This document shows positions 37,201-45,001 of a stretch of 64,000 nucleotides of DNA, piece after piece (position 1 is the stretch's first letter; each line of letters starts with the position of its first letter). This DNA comes from a bacterium (GTDB taxonomy: Bacteria > Oederibacteriota > CAKKQC01): contig CAKKQC010000028.1 of assembly GCA_919901855.1 (NCBI GenBank), positions 117,598 through 181,597 on the forward strand. The letters are read 5' to 3'. The notes under the pieces were generated by a model, which was not told where the DNA came from, did not search any database, and was given only the letters and a program-made list of their open reading frames with translations. The position numbers were made by a program, and so were the translations under genes.

Positions 37201-37450
37201 CGCCGGCGGGGATCTCGACATCGCGGGAGGCGGGCTCGGCCCGCCACCCGTCGGTCCCGGCCAGCCGCACCGCGCCCCGGAGGGGCGTTTCGCCCCGGTT
37301 CTCGACGACGACGGTCACGACGTACGGGGTCGCGGTGGCCGTGATCCTGGCCGGCCCCTCGATCCGGGCGGTGAGCGTCCCCGCCGAATCAACCGGCGGA
37401 TCGAACGCGGCGAGAACGGTCGTGGTGGCCATCATGAGCATCGCCAGCAT
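34211..37450 (-). CDS. Very large secreted glycoside hydrolase-like protein
   Basis: 1079 residues. Signal peptide MLAMLMMATTTVLAAF; an N-terminal Ig-like region (TPYVVTVVVENRGETPLRGAVRLAG); a jelly-roll, carbohydrate-binding-like part (EPHEADLSKFAGQAVRLQLESHPG); beta-sandwich super-domain (~370-560); then a TIM-barrel-like catalytic part containing DAVVVWHVWQRHGYDYRLPDIWPPRG, GVLFAPHDNYIDFYPDSEGF, APDAYFIDVWSSIGPYDCWS and QISESGHDALIGWLDGA. The Asp in FIDVWSS and the Glu in SESGHD are candidate nucleophile and acid, as in clan members related to GH101/GH36, but I cannot assign a family. Target would be an external glycan. TACAAT box 7 nt before the ATG. Confidence 0.7.
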   Translation of the reverse strand: MLAMLMMATTTVLAAFDPPVDSAGTLTARIEGPARITATATPYVVTVVVENRGETPLRGAVRLAGTDGWRAEPASRDVEIPAGGLAKAAFVVTAPVGTYNAWYPVHAFIEAGGASLHPVLLVECALPDPPRATPSIPWTPVAVAPDSALALWRLPVRRVILRVFGDPARTLPVGWSGEDAVTRAWAGFSDGTDRGGWREAITMHPPWLDRAGTILTEYPVRLPATTPLKLTFANAIRDHHHDQGEPPSDGVTFRVRVAPLDAPVDGPGDAGASLRDASGIAAGEEGEVVFEHHTLAKRWEPHEADLSKFAGQAVRLQLESHPGPKNDTTCDQSFWAEPTLVAGKPPKPAVFPPKAGSPQKTLGRIGKGRDAWTVGVRPGSRGLLDAAVEFRNGDRRLLFHGFRVRVLGDALDDTRSAAVLREVVNEPVPDGVRVRHRFESWAGSFDLVGELSVWGPALRASFRLENAPADRPWMVVRLDEVAAGPWSATAARVFAGDGNVIEKPGSFNLGFDGHRLSTSFVGFDFPGVSIVQATDAVPDSLTVDPAARQYTLRGPGTQTQVFLPCRTVWDGIRAWRDTNGLKAAAGVQTLAGRFVFDLWGGRYAESMKALERAFRYGLTDAVVVWHVWQRHGYDYRLPDIWPPRGEYGTLAELAALAKSCRDHGVLFAPHDNYIDFYPDSEGFSYDQIAFDAGGAPVKAWLNSWHANAQSYRSRPDADLAPLQRNVRLIKAGLAPDAYFIDVWSSIGPYDCWSRDGRFLDRSFTRTVWGEAFAWIRTTLGGNAPQISESGHDALIGWLDGAQTNHLRVGPPLPGDMSWCVWDIRCADAERVPWHDAAHHDRFILHGAGYPGRYEGGLDAKAHGIYSDDYIATEILDGHPAMVSNAFSPDVVRKYWLTHDVARALGLARMDRVEFAGKDLHRQHVKWEGGGEVWVNRGKTAWMVKDHTLPPFGFYSRIPTKRGVVEAAIERKDEGIVEWSYGPSGLYVNGRGAKVAVRGVAAAGGCRVTVVDDVVTVTPLPETTAKISLGWRSLPWKLPEPTLATAAAEDGAPLGKVSLHRAKGVFSFTPAAGVFAIRLR

Positions 37451-37457
37451 TGCCCCG

Positions 37458-37463
37458 ATTGTA
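37458..37463 (-). promoter_or_regulatory. Leaderless -10 box of the large hydrolase gene
   Basis: TACAAT, 7 nt before the ATG at 37450; the spacer CGGGGCA does not look like a ribosome site at usable distance. Confidence 0.55.
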
Positions 37464-37496
37464 CTCCCCGCGGGCGGCGCGGCCCCATCGCCGGGG

Positions 37497-40085
37497 CTAG
37501 TCGTCCTCGCCGGAGAGGGTGAGGCCGAGGGGCTTGAGGCCCCGGCCGTGGGGCCCGGCCCACTCGGCGGGGTAGGGCTCAGTCCCGCGCATCGCGTGCC
37601 AGAGAATCCGGTTAAGCGTGTCCTCGTTGGCGGCGTCCACGTGCGCGAAGTCCAGGCGCTCGCTCAGTTCCGCCCAATGCCGCTCGTTCGGCGCCAGCGT
37701 CTTCTTCTCCGGGTTCATCTGGTCCAGCGGCACCTCGTTGGGCCGGGCCATGTACGGCGTGAGGTCCGGCTTCTCCCCGAAGCACGCGGTCATGAGCGGC
37801 GCCATCGCGTCCATCTGGTTGAGCGGCGGGAGGCCCAGGATCCGTTCGATCGTGTGGATCACGGAGGTCTGGTTGTAGAACTCCTTGACCGTCCGCTTGA
37901 GCCGGCTGTACGGGCTGATGACGAGGCACACGGACCGGTGGCCGTCGACGTGATCGAACCCGTCCTGGGGGTCGTCCTCGTTCACGAAGAGAACGGTCTT
38001 GGGCCAGAACCGGCTCTTCGAGATCGCCTCGACGCACCGGGCGAGCGCGAGGTCGTTGTCGGCGACGTGCGCGGCGGGCGTGGGGTAGCCCGGCTGCGAG
38101 CCCGAGGTGTGGTTGTTCGGCAGGTACAGGATGATGAAGTTCGGCCACTCGCCCCTGGCCTCGCACTCCGCGAACTCCTTGAGGAAGGCCTCCGCCCGCA
38201 CGACGTCCGGGATGCGCATGAGCCAGCCCGGATAGGTGGGGCTCGTATACGGCCCGAGGTGCTCGGGCAGGAGGTGCTGGACGAACCGGGGGCCGCCGGT
38301 CTTCGCCTGGTACCCGCGCCAGAAATCCGTCCAGGAGGCGTCGTCGGGCACGGCATCGGGCAGGTCGAGCTCGCCGTAGTTCCGGAACGAGAGCCCGTGA
38401 CTTAGCACGTTGTCCCAGATGGACCCGGAGGTCGAGAACGCGAGCGGGTCGGTCCCGAAGTTGTAGGTCCGCGTCCACCCCGCGGTCGCCTTCTCGAGGT
38501 AGCCGGAGGCGTTGGCCTCGATCGCCCACGCGTGGCCGTCGGACGAGAGGACGCCGTTGCAGTAGTAGTTGTCGAGCAGGACGAACTGTTCCGCGATCGC
38601 GTGGTGGTTCGGAGTGACCTTCCGGCCGAAGATGCAGAGCCGGGGCTCGCCGTTGCCGCCGGCCATGTCGCCGAGGACCTGGTCGTAGGTCCGGTTCTCC
38701 TTGATGACGTACACGACGTGCTCGAAGACCGACGGCTCGCCCGTGCGCGCGGGCACCGGGACCGGCTTCACGCCCGTCCGGGACTTCTCGTAGGCCTTGA
38801 GGATCTGGGGGACCCGGCCGTCGGCGAGCACGCGCCGGGTCATCGCCGCGAGTGTTTCCCGCCCGGGCACGGCCACCTTCGTCGCCGCGCCGTTGGCCCA
38901 GTACACGCTCCAACCCCACTTCGCCCGCTCGTCCTTCTTGACCTCGTCCTTCCGGCCCTGGGGGTTCCGGCCGCCGAGGCCCTTCACGCTCGAGATGAAG
39001 AGCGACTTCCCGTCGGTGACGACGCCGCCCGGGTACCAGGGGGTGGGGATGAACCCCGTGACCTGGCCGAGCCCGTCGGGGGAGAGAGAAACAACCGCGA
39101 TGGCGTTGTTGCCGCCGTTGGCGACGTAGAGCGTCTTCCCGTCGGGCGAGACCGCGACCGCGTTGCTGGCGCTTCCATATGGAAGGGCCGGATTGGGCCT
39201 CACCGGGATGGCGCCCAGCGCGGTGCCCGCCGCGGTGTCGATCACGGTCACGAGGTCCGCGTTCGTGCAGGCGACGTAGAGCCGCTTGCCGTCGGGCGAG
39301 AGCGCGAGCCCGGCCGGGTGGAGCCCGGTCTCTATCTGGGAGGATTCGCGGCCCGCGGCAAGGTCAACGACGCTCAACGTTCCGCTCGACGCGATCCCGC
39401 GGGCGTCCACGACGACGTCCGAGCCCGCCGACTTCGCCGTGGTCTCGCCCGGCTTGGGGACCCGGCCGCCCCAGTTCGAGACCCAGGCCGTCCTTCCATC
39501 CGCCGAAAGGACGACCTGGTACGGGGCGATTCCGACCGGGATCTCGCGGACGGCGCCGGTGACAAGGTCCACGCCGGCGATGGTATTGTTCATCGAGAGG
39601 CAGACCCAGGCGGTCCTGCCGTCGCGGGAGATCGCGACGCCCAGCGGGTTCGACCTCTCCCGTCCGCCCGTGCCCGTCAGCGTGAACTGGCGGCCCCACG
39701 AGAGCGTGCGGTTGGGCGCGACCAGGAGTTCGTTCAGCGTCTTCTCCGTTAGCGTCACGAACACGCGGCCTCCGTCGGGGCTGACCGCGATCCCGGTCTG
39801 CGATCCGCCGTAGTCGCCCCATACCGTGCTCAGGTTCTTCCACGTCTTCGTGTCGACCGCGACCACGCTCCAGCCGCCCTTGACGTACACGGTCCTTCCG
39901 TCGGGCGAAAGCGCCAGGTCGAGCGCCGTGGACCCGATCTCGAGCGTCTTCCCGGCCGGATGCAGGAGCTGGCGGGTGGAGACCACGATCCCGCCGTCCT
40001 CGGCCGGGCCCACGGTTGCCTGGTCAACGGCGCGGACGGGGGAAGCGAGGAGGAGTATCGCGATCGCGAGGGTGCGCATGCCCAT
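37497..40085 (-). CDS. YncE-like beta-propeller fused to a phosphoesterase
   Basis: 862-residue exported protein (signal MGMRTLAIAILLLASPVRA). Residues ~40-390 are YVTN/YncE-type propeller blades (LALSPDGRTVYVKGG, VAVSPDGKTLYVANGGNNAI). Residues ~430-860 match the phospholipase C/acid phosphatase phosphoesterase family: FEHVVYVIKENRTYDQVLGDM, NHHAIAEQFVLLDNYYCNG, the SSDGHAWAIEANASGYLEK block and VNEDDPQDGFDHVDGHRSVCLVISPYS. Such bifunctional proteins are known but their substrates are not. Start overlaps the GH36 stop by one base (TGATG), so the two form an operon. Confidence 0.85.
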   Translation of the reverse strand: MGMRTLAIAILLLASPVRAVDQATVGPAEDGGIVVSTRQLLHPAGKTLEIGSTALDLALSPDGRTVYVKGGWSVVAVDTKTWKNLSTVWGDYGGSQTGIAVSPDGGRVFVTLTEKTLNELLVAPNRTLSWGRQFTLTGTGGRERSNPLGVAISRDGRTAWVCLSMNNTIAGVDLVTGAVREIPVGIAPYQVVLSADGRTAWVSNWGGRVPKPGETTAKSAGSDVVVDARGIASSGTLSVVDLAAGRESSQIETGLHPAGLALSPDGKRLYVACTNADLVTVIDTAAGTALGAIPVRPNPALPYGSASNAVAVSPDGKTLYVANGGNNAIAVVSLSPDGLGQVTGFIPTPWYPGGVVTDGKSLFISSVKGLGGRNPQGRKDEVKKDERAKWGWSVYWANGAATKVAVPGRETLAAMTRRVLADGRVPQILKAYEKSRTGVKPVPVPARTGEPSVFEHVVYVIKENRTYDQVLGDMAGGNGEPRLCIFGRKVTPNHHAIAEQFVLLDNYYCNGVLSSDGHAWAIEANASGYLEKATAGWTRTYNFGTDPLAFSTSGSIWDNVLSHGLSFRNYGELDLPDAVPDDASWTDFWRGYQAKTGGPRFVQHLLPEHLGPYTSPTYPGWLMRIPDVVRAEAFLKEFAECEARGEWPNFIILYLPNNHTSGSQPGYPTPAAHVADNDLALARCVEAISKSRFWPKTVLFVNEDDPQDGFDHVDGHRSVCLVISPYSRLKRTVKEFYNQTSVIHTIERILGLPPLNQMDAMAPLMTACFGEKPDLTPYMARPNEVPLDQMNPEKKTLAPNERHWAELSERLDFAHVDAANEDTLNRILWHAMRGTEPYPAEWAGPHGRGLKPLGLTLSGEDD

Positions 40086-42091
40086 CAGGATACCGGAACG
40101 ACTTCGACCACGGTGGCCCGGAATCTGGCCGGCAGTTCGACGCGGAGCCCGCGGTCCATGAGCTCGGCGCCCGTCGCCTCGGCGGGCGAGACGCCGTTGC
40201 CCGCCAGGGCGTACCGGGTCCTCGGATCGAGGTTCCGGAGGGGAATCCACCGGACGGCGAAACGATCGTCGAGCCGGTACGCGAACACGAGCGACCGCGA
40301 GTCGTCCGCCCGCCGGAGCTGGAGCGCGGCCCAGCCCGTGTGGTCCTCCATCGGCGCCGGGGGCGTGAGGAGGTCGGTGGCGGCCGCGACGATGAATTCG
40401 CGCCAGCGCTTGTACCACGCGACCCGGGCGGCGAGCGCCGTCCGGTCGGCGAGCGGCAGGCTCTCGAGGTCCCCGCTGAGCACGAAGATGCCGGGCATGC
40501 AGACGAGCGTGGCGAAGTCCATGTCCACGGGGATCGGATCGTCGAAACCGTGGATGCGCGCCGCCACGAGCCCGCGGTCCGGCAGCGACTTGATCACGGT
40601 CCAGAGCGTCATGCGCGCGGGCGGCACCCGGAGGGCCGATCCCTGGATCATCCTGATCATGTCGTTCGGGGTCACGTTGTCCGAGAGGAAGATGCCCTCG
40701 TGCTGGCGGGTGAGCTCGAGGTCCATGCGGAGTCCGCCGCTCGCGCACGCCTCGAAGACGCAGCCCGGGAACTTCGCCCGCAGTTCGCCCAGCAGGCGGA
40801 ACCAGGCCGTGTAGTAGTCGGTGAGCTCCCCGCGGCACTCGTCGAGGCCGAGCGGGAAGTTCGAGTCGATCTTCATCCACGCGAGGTCGTAGGTCTCGAC
40901 GACGCGGGACATTTCGCCTTTGAGGTAGGCGTACGCGGCGGGCTCCTCGATGGCGACGCGGAAGGCCTTGTGTCCGGCGGGGGCGAGCCACTCGGGATGG
41001 GACTTCGCGATCGGGGCGGTAGGCACGACCCGCTCGGCCTCCATCCAGAGCCCGAACCTGAGCCCGGCCGCCCGGACCTCGCCGGCGAAGTCGCGCATCT
41101 TCCCCTTGAACGACCGGTCCGCGGTCTCGCGCCAGTCTCCGACCCGGCCGTCCCAGCTCCCCGCGGCGTAGCCGAACCAGCCCGCGTCCACGGTGAAGAC
41201 CTCGCACCCGACCTCCTTGGCGGCCGCCAGCTCCGCCCGCAAGTGGTCGACGTCGAGGTTGTCGTACCGGTCGAACCAGGTGTTGTACTGAACCGGAAAG
41301 GAGGGCTTGGCTTTCGCGAACCACCGGCGCCAGGCGTGGGTGTGCAGGGGCGCGGCGCCGAGGTGGGGCTCGCCGCCCGGGATGCCCTGGAGCAGGAGCT
41401 CGGGCAGCTCGAGCGTGGCCCCGGGCGCGAGGACGAGCGCGAGCGCGCCGTCCGCGAGCCCGGCTTCGATAACCATGCACGGCTTGCCGTCGTAATAGCC
41501 GCCACGGCGTGCGACCCGGATCGTCCAGTTGCCGCGGGGGAGGACGTGGAGGGCGACACCGGGGCCGCCGCCGGGCCGCCGGAAGAACAGATACGGCGGC
41601 GCCGGGATCGCGCTCCGCCCCTGGAAGCCCTCGAGCACGAGCTCCGCGGCCGGGAGGTCAACCCACCCGCCCTGCGATTCGCGGCCCCAGTGGCCGCGCT
41701 GGGCGTAGAGCTCGAGGCCCCCGGGGGCGAGCGGGAACCGCGCCTGGCAGCGGTTGAGCGTGACCGGCGCCACCCCCGAGTTCGTGATCCGGTCGCAGCG
41801 GCTCAGGACGAGATTGGCGGTGTCGAGCGTCCAGACGGTCTCGAGCATGAGCGCGCCGGCCTCGAACGTCGCGGCCATAGTGGCCTGCCCCTCGGAGAGT
41901 CCGCGGAGGAGCGGCTCGCTCGCGTCGCCATCGCCGGCCGACGTCTTGAGGGCGAAGAGGCCGCGGATCTCGGGCTCCTCGGGTGTCGCGGCGCAGGCGA
42001 AGCCGAAGAGCCGCTCGAGCCGGAGCTGGAGGCCTTCGGCCTGCACGACCGTATCGAGCCCGCCGGGCGCGCAGAGGGTGACCTCGTGCAT
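40085..42091 (-). CDS. GH36-family alpha-galactosidase
   Basis: Hydrolyses terminal alpha-galactosides of oligosaccharides. 668 residues from the ATG at 42091, without a signal peptide, so cytoplasmic. N-terminal beta-sandwich, then the barrel: YNTWFDRYDNLDVDHLRAELAAAKEVGCEVFTVDAGWFG, nucleophile Asp in LAWMKIDSNFPLG, the CASGGLRMDLELTRQHEGIFLSDN segment with the acid/base Asp, and a C-terminal beta domain. The ATG at 42091 is chosen over 42196 because a promoter with TTGACA and TACCGT lies between them. It heads a two-gene operon with the propeller phosphoesterase and works with the sugar importer nearby. Confidence 0.92.
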   Translation of the reverse strand: MHEVTLCAPGGLDTVVQAEGLQLRLERLFGFACAATPEEPEIRGLFALKTSAGDGDASEPLLRGLSEGQATMAATFEAGALMLETVWTLDTANLVLSRCDRITNSGVAPVTLNRCQARFPLAPGGLELYAQRGHWGRESQGGWVDLPAAELVLEGFQGRSAIPAPPYLFFRRPGGGPGVALHVLPRGNWTIRVARRGGYYDGKPCMVIEAGLADGALALVLAPGATLELPELLLQGIPGGEPHLGAAPLHTHAWRRWFAKAKPSFPVQYNTWFDRYDNLDVDHLRAELAAAKEVGCEVFTVDAGWFGYAAGSWDGRVGDWRETADRSFKGKMRDFAGEVRAAGLRFGLWMEAERVVPTAPIAKSHPEWLAPAGHKAFRVAIEEPAAYAYLKGEMSRVVETYDLAWMKIDSNFPLGLDECRGELTDYYTAWFRLLGELRAKFPGCVFEACASGGLRMDLELTRQHEGIFLSDNVTPNDMIRMIQGSALRVPPARMTLWTVIKSLPDRGLVAARIHGFDDPIPVDMDFATLVCMPGIFVLSGDLESLPLADRTALAARVAWYKRWREFIVAAATDLLTPPAPMEDHTGWAALQLRRADDSRSLVFAYRLDDRFAVRWIPLRNLDPRTRYALAGNGVSPAEATGAELMDRGLRVELPARFRATVVEVVPVS

Positions 42092-42100
42092 AACGCCCTG

Positions 42101-42151
42101 ACGGTAGGCTCCCGCACGGGTCCCTGTCAATGCCCCACGTATTGATATACT
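42101..42151. promoter_or_regulatory. Divergent promoters of the GH36 and VIT genes
   Basis: Minus strand: TTGACA (42130-42125), 18-bp spacer, TACCGT (42106-42101), then 9 nt to the GH36 ATG. Plus strand: TATACT (42146-42151), 7 nt to the VIT-family ATG at 42159. Both arrangements leave essentially no leader. Confidence 0.65.
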
Positions 42152-42158
42152 CCGGGCG

Positions 42159-43277
42159 ATGGCAATGGAGCAGGCCCAATTGGCCGCCTGGCGCATTCAC
42201 TGGCAGGACGAGGTGGACGCGGCGTGGCTGTACCGGCGGCTGACGGTCCTGGTCCGGGACGACCGGAGCCGCGGGCTCTGCGCCCGGCTGGCCGAGGTCG
42301 AGGACCGCCACGCGTCCATGTGGACGAAGGTGCTTGCCGAGCACGGGGTTACGACCCCGGCCCCGGCCCCCCGGCTCAAGGCGCGGATGCTGGCGTGGGC
42401 CGCGGAGCGGTTCGGTCCCGGGTTCCTGCTCTCCATGATGCTCCGCGAGGAGGGGCGGGAGGTCCAGGGCTACCTCGTCATGCACCGGCAGGAGGCGCCC
42501 GGCGAGGTCAAGGACACGGCGCTCACGCTCGCGCGGGATTCGGCCCAGCATGCGAGCGCGCTCCAGGACCTGGCGGGCACCGGGGCCGCGGGCGAGCCGT
42601 GGCACCAGGCGGGGTCCGGCGGATTCCTGCGCAACGTCGTGTACGGGTTCAACGACGGGCTCACGGCGAACTTCGGGCTGGTCGCCGGCGTCATCGGCGG
42701 CGATGTCAGCGCGCATGTGATCATCCTCTCCGGATTCTCGGGATTGCTCGCGGACTCGCTCTCGATGGGATCGTCCGGGTACCTGGCGGCCAAGAGCGAG
42801 GCCGAGGTCTACGAGCACGAGATCCAGATGGAGCGGGACGAGATCAAGCTCATGCCCGAGGTCGAGGAGCAGGAGCTCGCGATCCTGTACGAGGCCAAGG
42901 GAATGCCGCCCGACCGGGCCCGCCAGCTCGCGCACGAGGCGACCGCCGACCCCGAACGGTTCGTCGCGGAGTCGGTGAAGGAGGAGCTCGGGATCTCCGG
43001 AACCCGCTCCTCGCCGATGCGGGAGGCGTGGGTGACCGGGACCGCCACCGCCGTCGGCGCGTTCATCCCCGTCGTTCCCTTCCTGTTCATGACCGGGCCC
43101 GCCGCGGCCTGGACCTCGTTCGGAATCGCGATGTTGTCCCACTTCGCCGTCGGCGCGATGCGGAGCTTCTTCACCGGCCGCGGGATATTCCGGTCCGGGA
43201 TCGACATGTTCGTGGTCGGCCTCGGCGTCGCCGTCCTCGGGTACGTGGTCGGCGACCTCGTGGCGAAAGTGCTGTGA
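42159..43277 (+). CDS. Rubrerythrin-like domain fused to a VIT1/CCC1 family transporter
   Basis: 372 residues. Residues ~1-140 are a ferritin-like four-helix bundle with Glu/His spacing for a di-iron site (WQDEVDAAWLYRRL, EVEDRHASMW, LREEGREVQGYLVMH, RDSAQHASAL). Residues ~150-372 are the VIT domain: LRNVVYGFNDGLTANFGLVAGVIGG, LADSLSMGSSGYLAAKSEAEVYEHEI, the metal-binding cytoplasmic loop rich in Glu, and three C-terminal membrane helices. Members such as MbfA export iron or manganese. Stop overlaps the next GTG (GTGA). Leaderless TATACT promoter. Confidence 0.93.
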   Translation: MAMEQAQLAAWRIHWQDEVDAAWLYRRLTVLVRDDRSRGLCARLAEVEDRHASMWTKVLAEHGVTTPAPAPRLKARMLAWAAERFGPGFLLSMMLREEGREVQGYLVMHRQEAPGEVKDTALTLARDSAQHASALQDLAGTGAAGEPWHQAGSGGFLRNVVYGFNDGLTANFGLVAGVIGGDVSAHVIILSGFSGLLADSLSMGSSGYLAAKSEAEVYEHEIQMERDEIKLMPEVEEQELAILYEAKGMPPDRARQLAHEATADPERFVAESVKEELGISGTRSSPMREAWVTGTATAVGAFIPVVPFLFMTGPAAAWTSFGIAMLSHFAVGAMRSFFTGRGIFRSGIDMFVVGLGVAVLGYVVGDLVAKVL

Positions 43278-44389
43278 CGCTGGCGGGCTTGCTGCTGGTG
43301 GCTTCGTCGCTCGCCCGCGCCGCCCTCCCCGAGTTGCCGATTGCGGTCTGGTGCCAGGACCCAGTGAATGCAGCCAAGTTCAAGGCCGCGGGGATCAACC
43401 TCTACGTCGCGCTCTGGAAAGGCCCGACCGAGGACCAGCTTGCGGCGCTAAAGGCGGCAGGCATGCCCGTGGTCTGCGACCAGAACGAGGTGGGGCTGAA
43501 GCACCTCGCCGACCCCGTGATCGCGGCGTGGATGCACGGCGACGAGCCGGACAACGCCCAGAGCCTGCCCGCGGGACAGGAGGGATACGGCCCGCCGATT
43601 CTGCCGTCCGTCATCGTTGCCGACTACGAGAAGATCCGGAAGCGCGATTCCGCGCGGCCCGTGATCCTCAACCTCGGCCAGGGCGTGGCGTGGGATGGCT
43701 GGTACGGCCGCGGGGTGCGGACCAACCACCCCGAGGACTATGCCCAGTACGCGAAAGGCTGCGACATCGCCTCGTTCGACATCTACCCCGCGGTCCACGA
43801 TCACGCCGACATTTCGGGGAAGCTCTGGTACGTGCCGTACGGCGTCGAGCGGCTGCGAGGCTGGGCAAAGGCCAAGACGGTCTGGGCCTGCATCGAGGCG
43901 TCGCGGATCAGCAACGTCAAGGTCAGTCCATCGCCCGCCCAGGTCCGGTTCGAGGTCTGGTCCGCGATCATCTCCGGCGCCCGCGGGATCATCTACTTCG
44001 TCCACCAGTTCGAACCCCGGTTCGTCGAGGCCAGCCTGCTCGAGAACCCGGACCTGCTCGCCGCTGTGACCGCGTTGAACCGCGACGTCACGGACTTTGC
44101 CCCCGTGATCAACGGCGAGGAGATGAGCGGCCACCTCACCGTCAGCTCCGACGCGGGCGCGGACCGGTTCCGGGTCATGCACCGCCGGGCGCAGGGCGCG
44201 GACTGGATCTTCGCCGCGTCGTGGCACGACAAACCCGCGACCGCGGTCTTCACGCTGTCGCCGCCGCAGGGCGGGAGAGCCAGGGTCGCGGTCGTGGGGG
44301 AGGCGCGTACCGTCCAGCGCCTCGGCCCCCGCTTCCAGGACGACTTCCCTCCGTATTCCGTCCACATCTACCGGCTCGGGACATTGTGA
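43274..44389 (+). CDS. Secreted TIM-barrel glycoside hydrolase-like protein
   Basis: 371 residues; short signal peptide (LAGLLLVASSLARA). The barrel strands read LPIAVWCQDPVNAAKFKAAGINLYVALW, GMPVVCDQNEVGLKH, VIAAWMHGDEPDN with the EP-type acidic residue, ARPVILNLGQGVAWDG, CDIASFDIYPAVHDH, KTVWACIEASRI and GARGIIYFVHQF. This is the GH-A clan layout; the acid/base could be Glu of GDEPDN and the nucleophile Glu of CIEASR. I cannot name the family. The GTG start is in a GTGA overlap with the VIT gene, an unexpected pairing of metal transport with a hydrolase. Confidence 0.7.
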   Translation: MTLAGLLLVASSLARAALPELPIAVWCQDPVNAAKFKAAGINLYVALWKGPTEDQLAALKAAGMPVVCDQNEVGLKHLADPVIAAWMHGDEPDNAQSLPAGQEGYGPPILPSVIVADYEKIRKRDSARPVILNLGQGVAWDGWYGRGVRTNHPEDYAQYAKGCDIASFDIYPAVHDHADISGKLWYVPYGVERLRGWAKAKTVWACIEASRISNVKVSPSPAQVRFEVWSAIISGARGIIYFVHQFEPRFVEASLLENPDLLAAVTALNRDVTDFAPVINGEEMSGHLTVSSDAGADRFRVMHRRAQGADWIFAASWHDKPATAVFTLSPPQGGRARVAVVGEARTVQRLGPRFQDDFPPYSVHIYRLGTL

Positions 44390-44511
44390 ACTCCATCTGG
44401 TTCGGACCCGTGTTCGTAGTCGGGGTCGCGATGCTCGTCATCGGGTTGACCTCACGGATCAGCGGGTGGTCCCTGCTTGCAGGCGGGGAAGAGAACTACT
44501 CAGGACACTGA
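44386..44511 (+). CDS. Small single-span membrane peptide
   Basis: 41 residues, GTG start in a GTGA overlap with the preceding gene: VNSIWFGPVFVVGVAMLV continues through one hydrophobic helix to GWSLLAGGEENYSGH. The tight overlap supports translation. It could also be the truncated start of a larger membrane protein cut off by the repeat-rich region that follows. Confidence 0.35.
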   Translation: MNSIWFGPVFVVGVAMLVIGLTSRISGWSLLAGGEENYSGH

Positions 44512-44710
44512 GTAAATGGACAATTTGGCATGAAACGCATGTAAGAGGCCGGTTTCTGATGTCCTGTTTGCCCGACTCAGGGAGCTCGACAATTCGTGCT
44601 GGGGCAAAGGTAGGGGCATCTACGCCTGCGGGCTGGGGGACGCATGAATGGGGGGGCCCGCCACTGAGGTGATGTCCACATACCGATATTGGCGCCTCCG
44701 GGTTCTCCGT

Positions 44711-44860
44711 GGGTTCGATTGGCCTTGGGACTCCCTCTACCGCGAAGCGGGAGAGGGAGCTCATGCCAGAGAGGGTGAGGGTGCTGCGGAGAATTCAAGC
44801 CTGGGGTGCGGTAAGTCCAATCGAACCCTCACCCTCCCCTCTCCCGAAACGGGCGAGGGT
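44711..44860. repeat. Palindromic GC-rich intergenic repeat
   Basis: Outer perfect 12-bp arms GGGTTCGATTGG (44711-44722) and its complement (44817-44828); inside, CTCCCTCT.CCGC / GCGG.AGAGGGAG (44731-44759), and GAGAGGGTGAGGGT (44769-44782) facing ACCCTCACCCTC (44825-44836). This looks like the widespread CCCTCACCC...GGGAGAGGG class of non-coding dispersed repeats in GC-rich proteobacteria and others. No gene is seen in 44512-45001. Confidence 0.6.
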
Positions 44861-44924
44861 ACAGCGTGGAGAAGGCGCTGCCATTGGTTGTGGCTGAGGC
44901 AGCCCACACGAACTCCGGAAGCGC

Positions 44925-44978
44925 TCCGATATCGGACAGCGTCACGCTAGGCGTGTCCGATATGACGGTGTCCGATAT
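44925..44978. repeat. Triplicate TCCGATAT sites
   Basis: TCCGATATCGGA palindrome at 44925-44936, then TGTCCGATAT at 44954-44963 and 44969-44978. The first and second also form a 10-bp stem (ATATCGGACA / TGTCCGATAT, 15-nt loop). It could be a protein-binding cluster or a terminator at the end of the beta-lactamase-like gene. Confidence 0.45.
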
Positions 44979-45001
44979 TGCAGGTCCCGCACGACGGCCA
45001 G

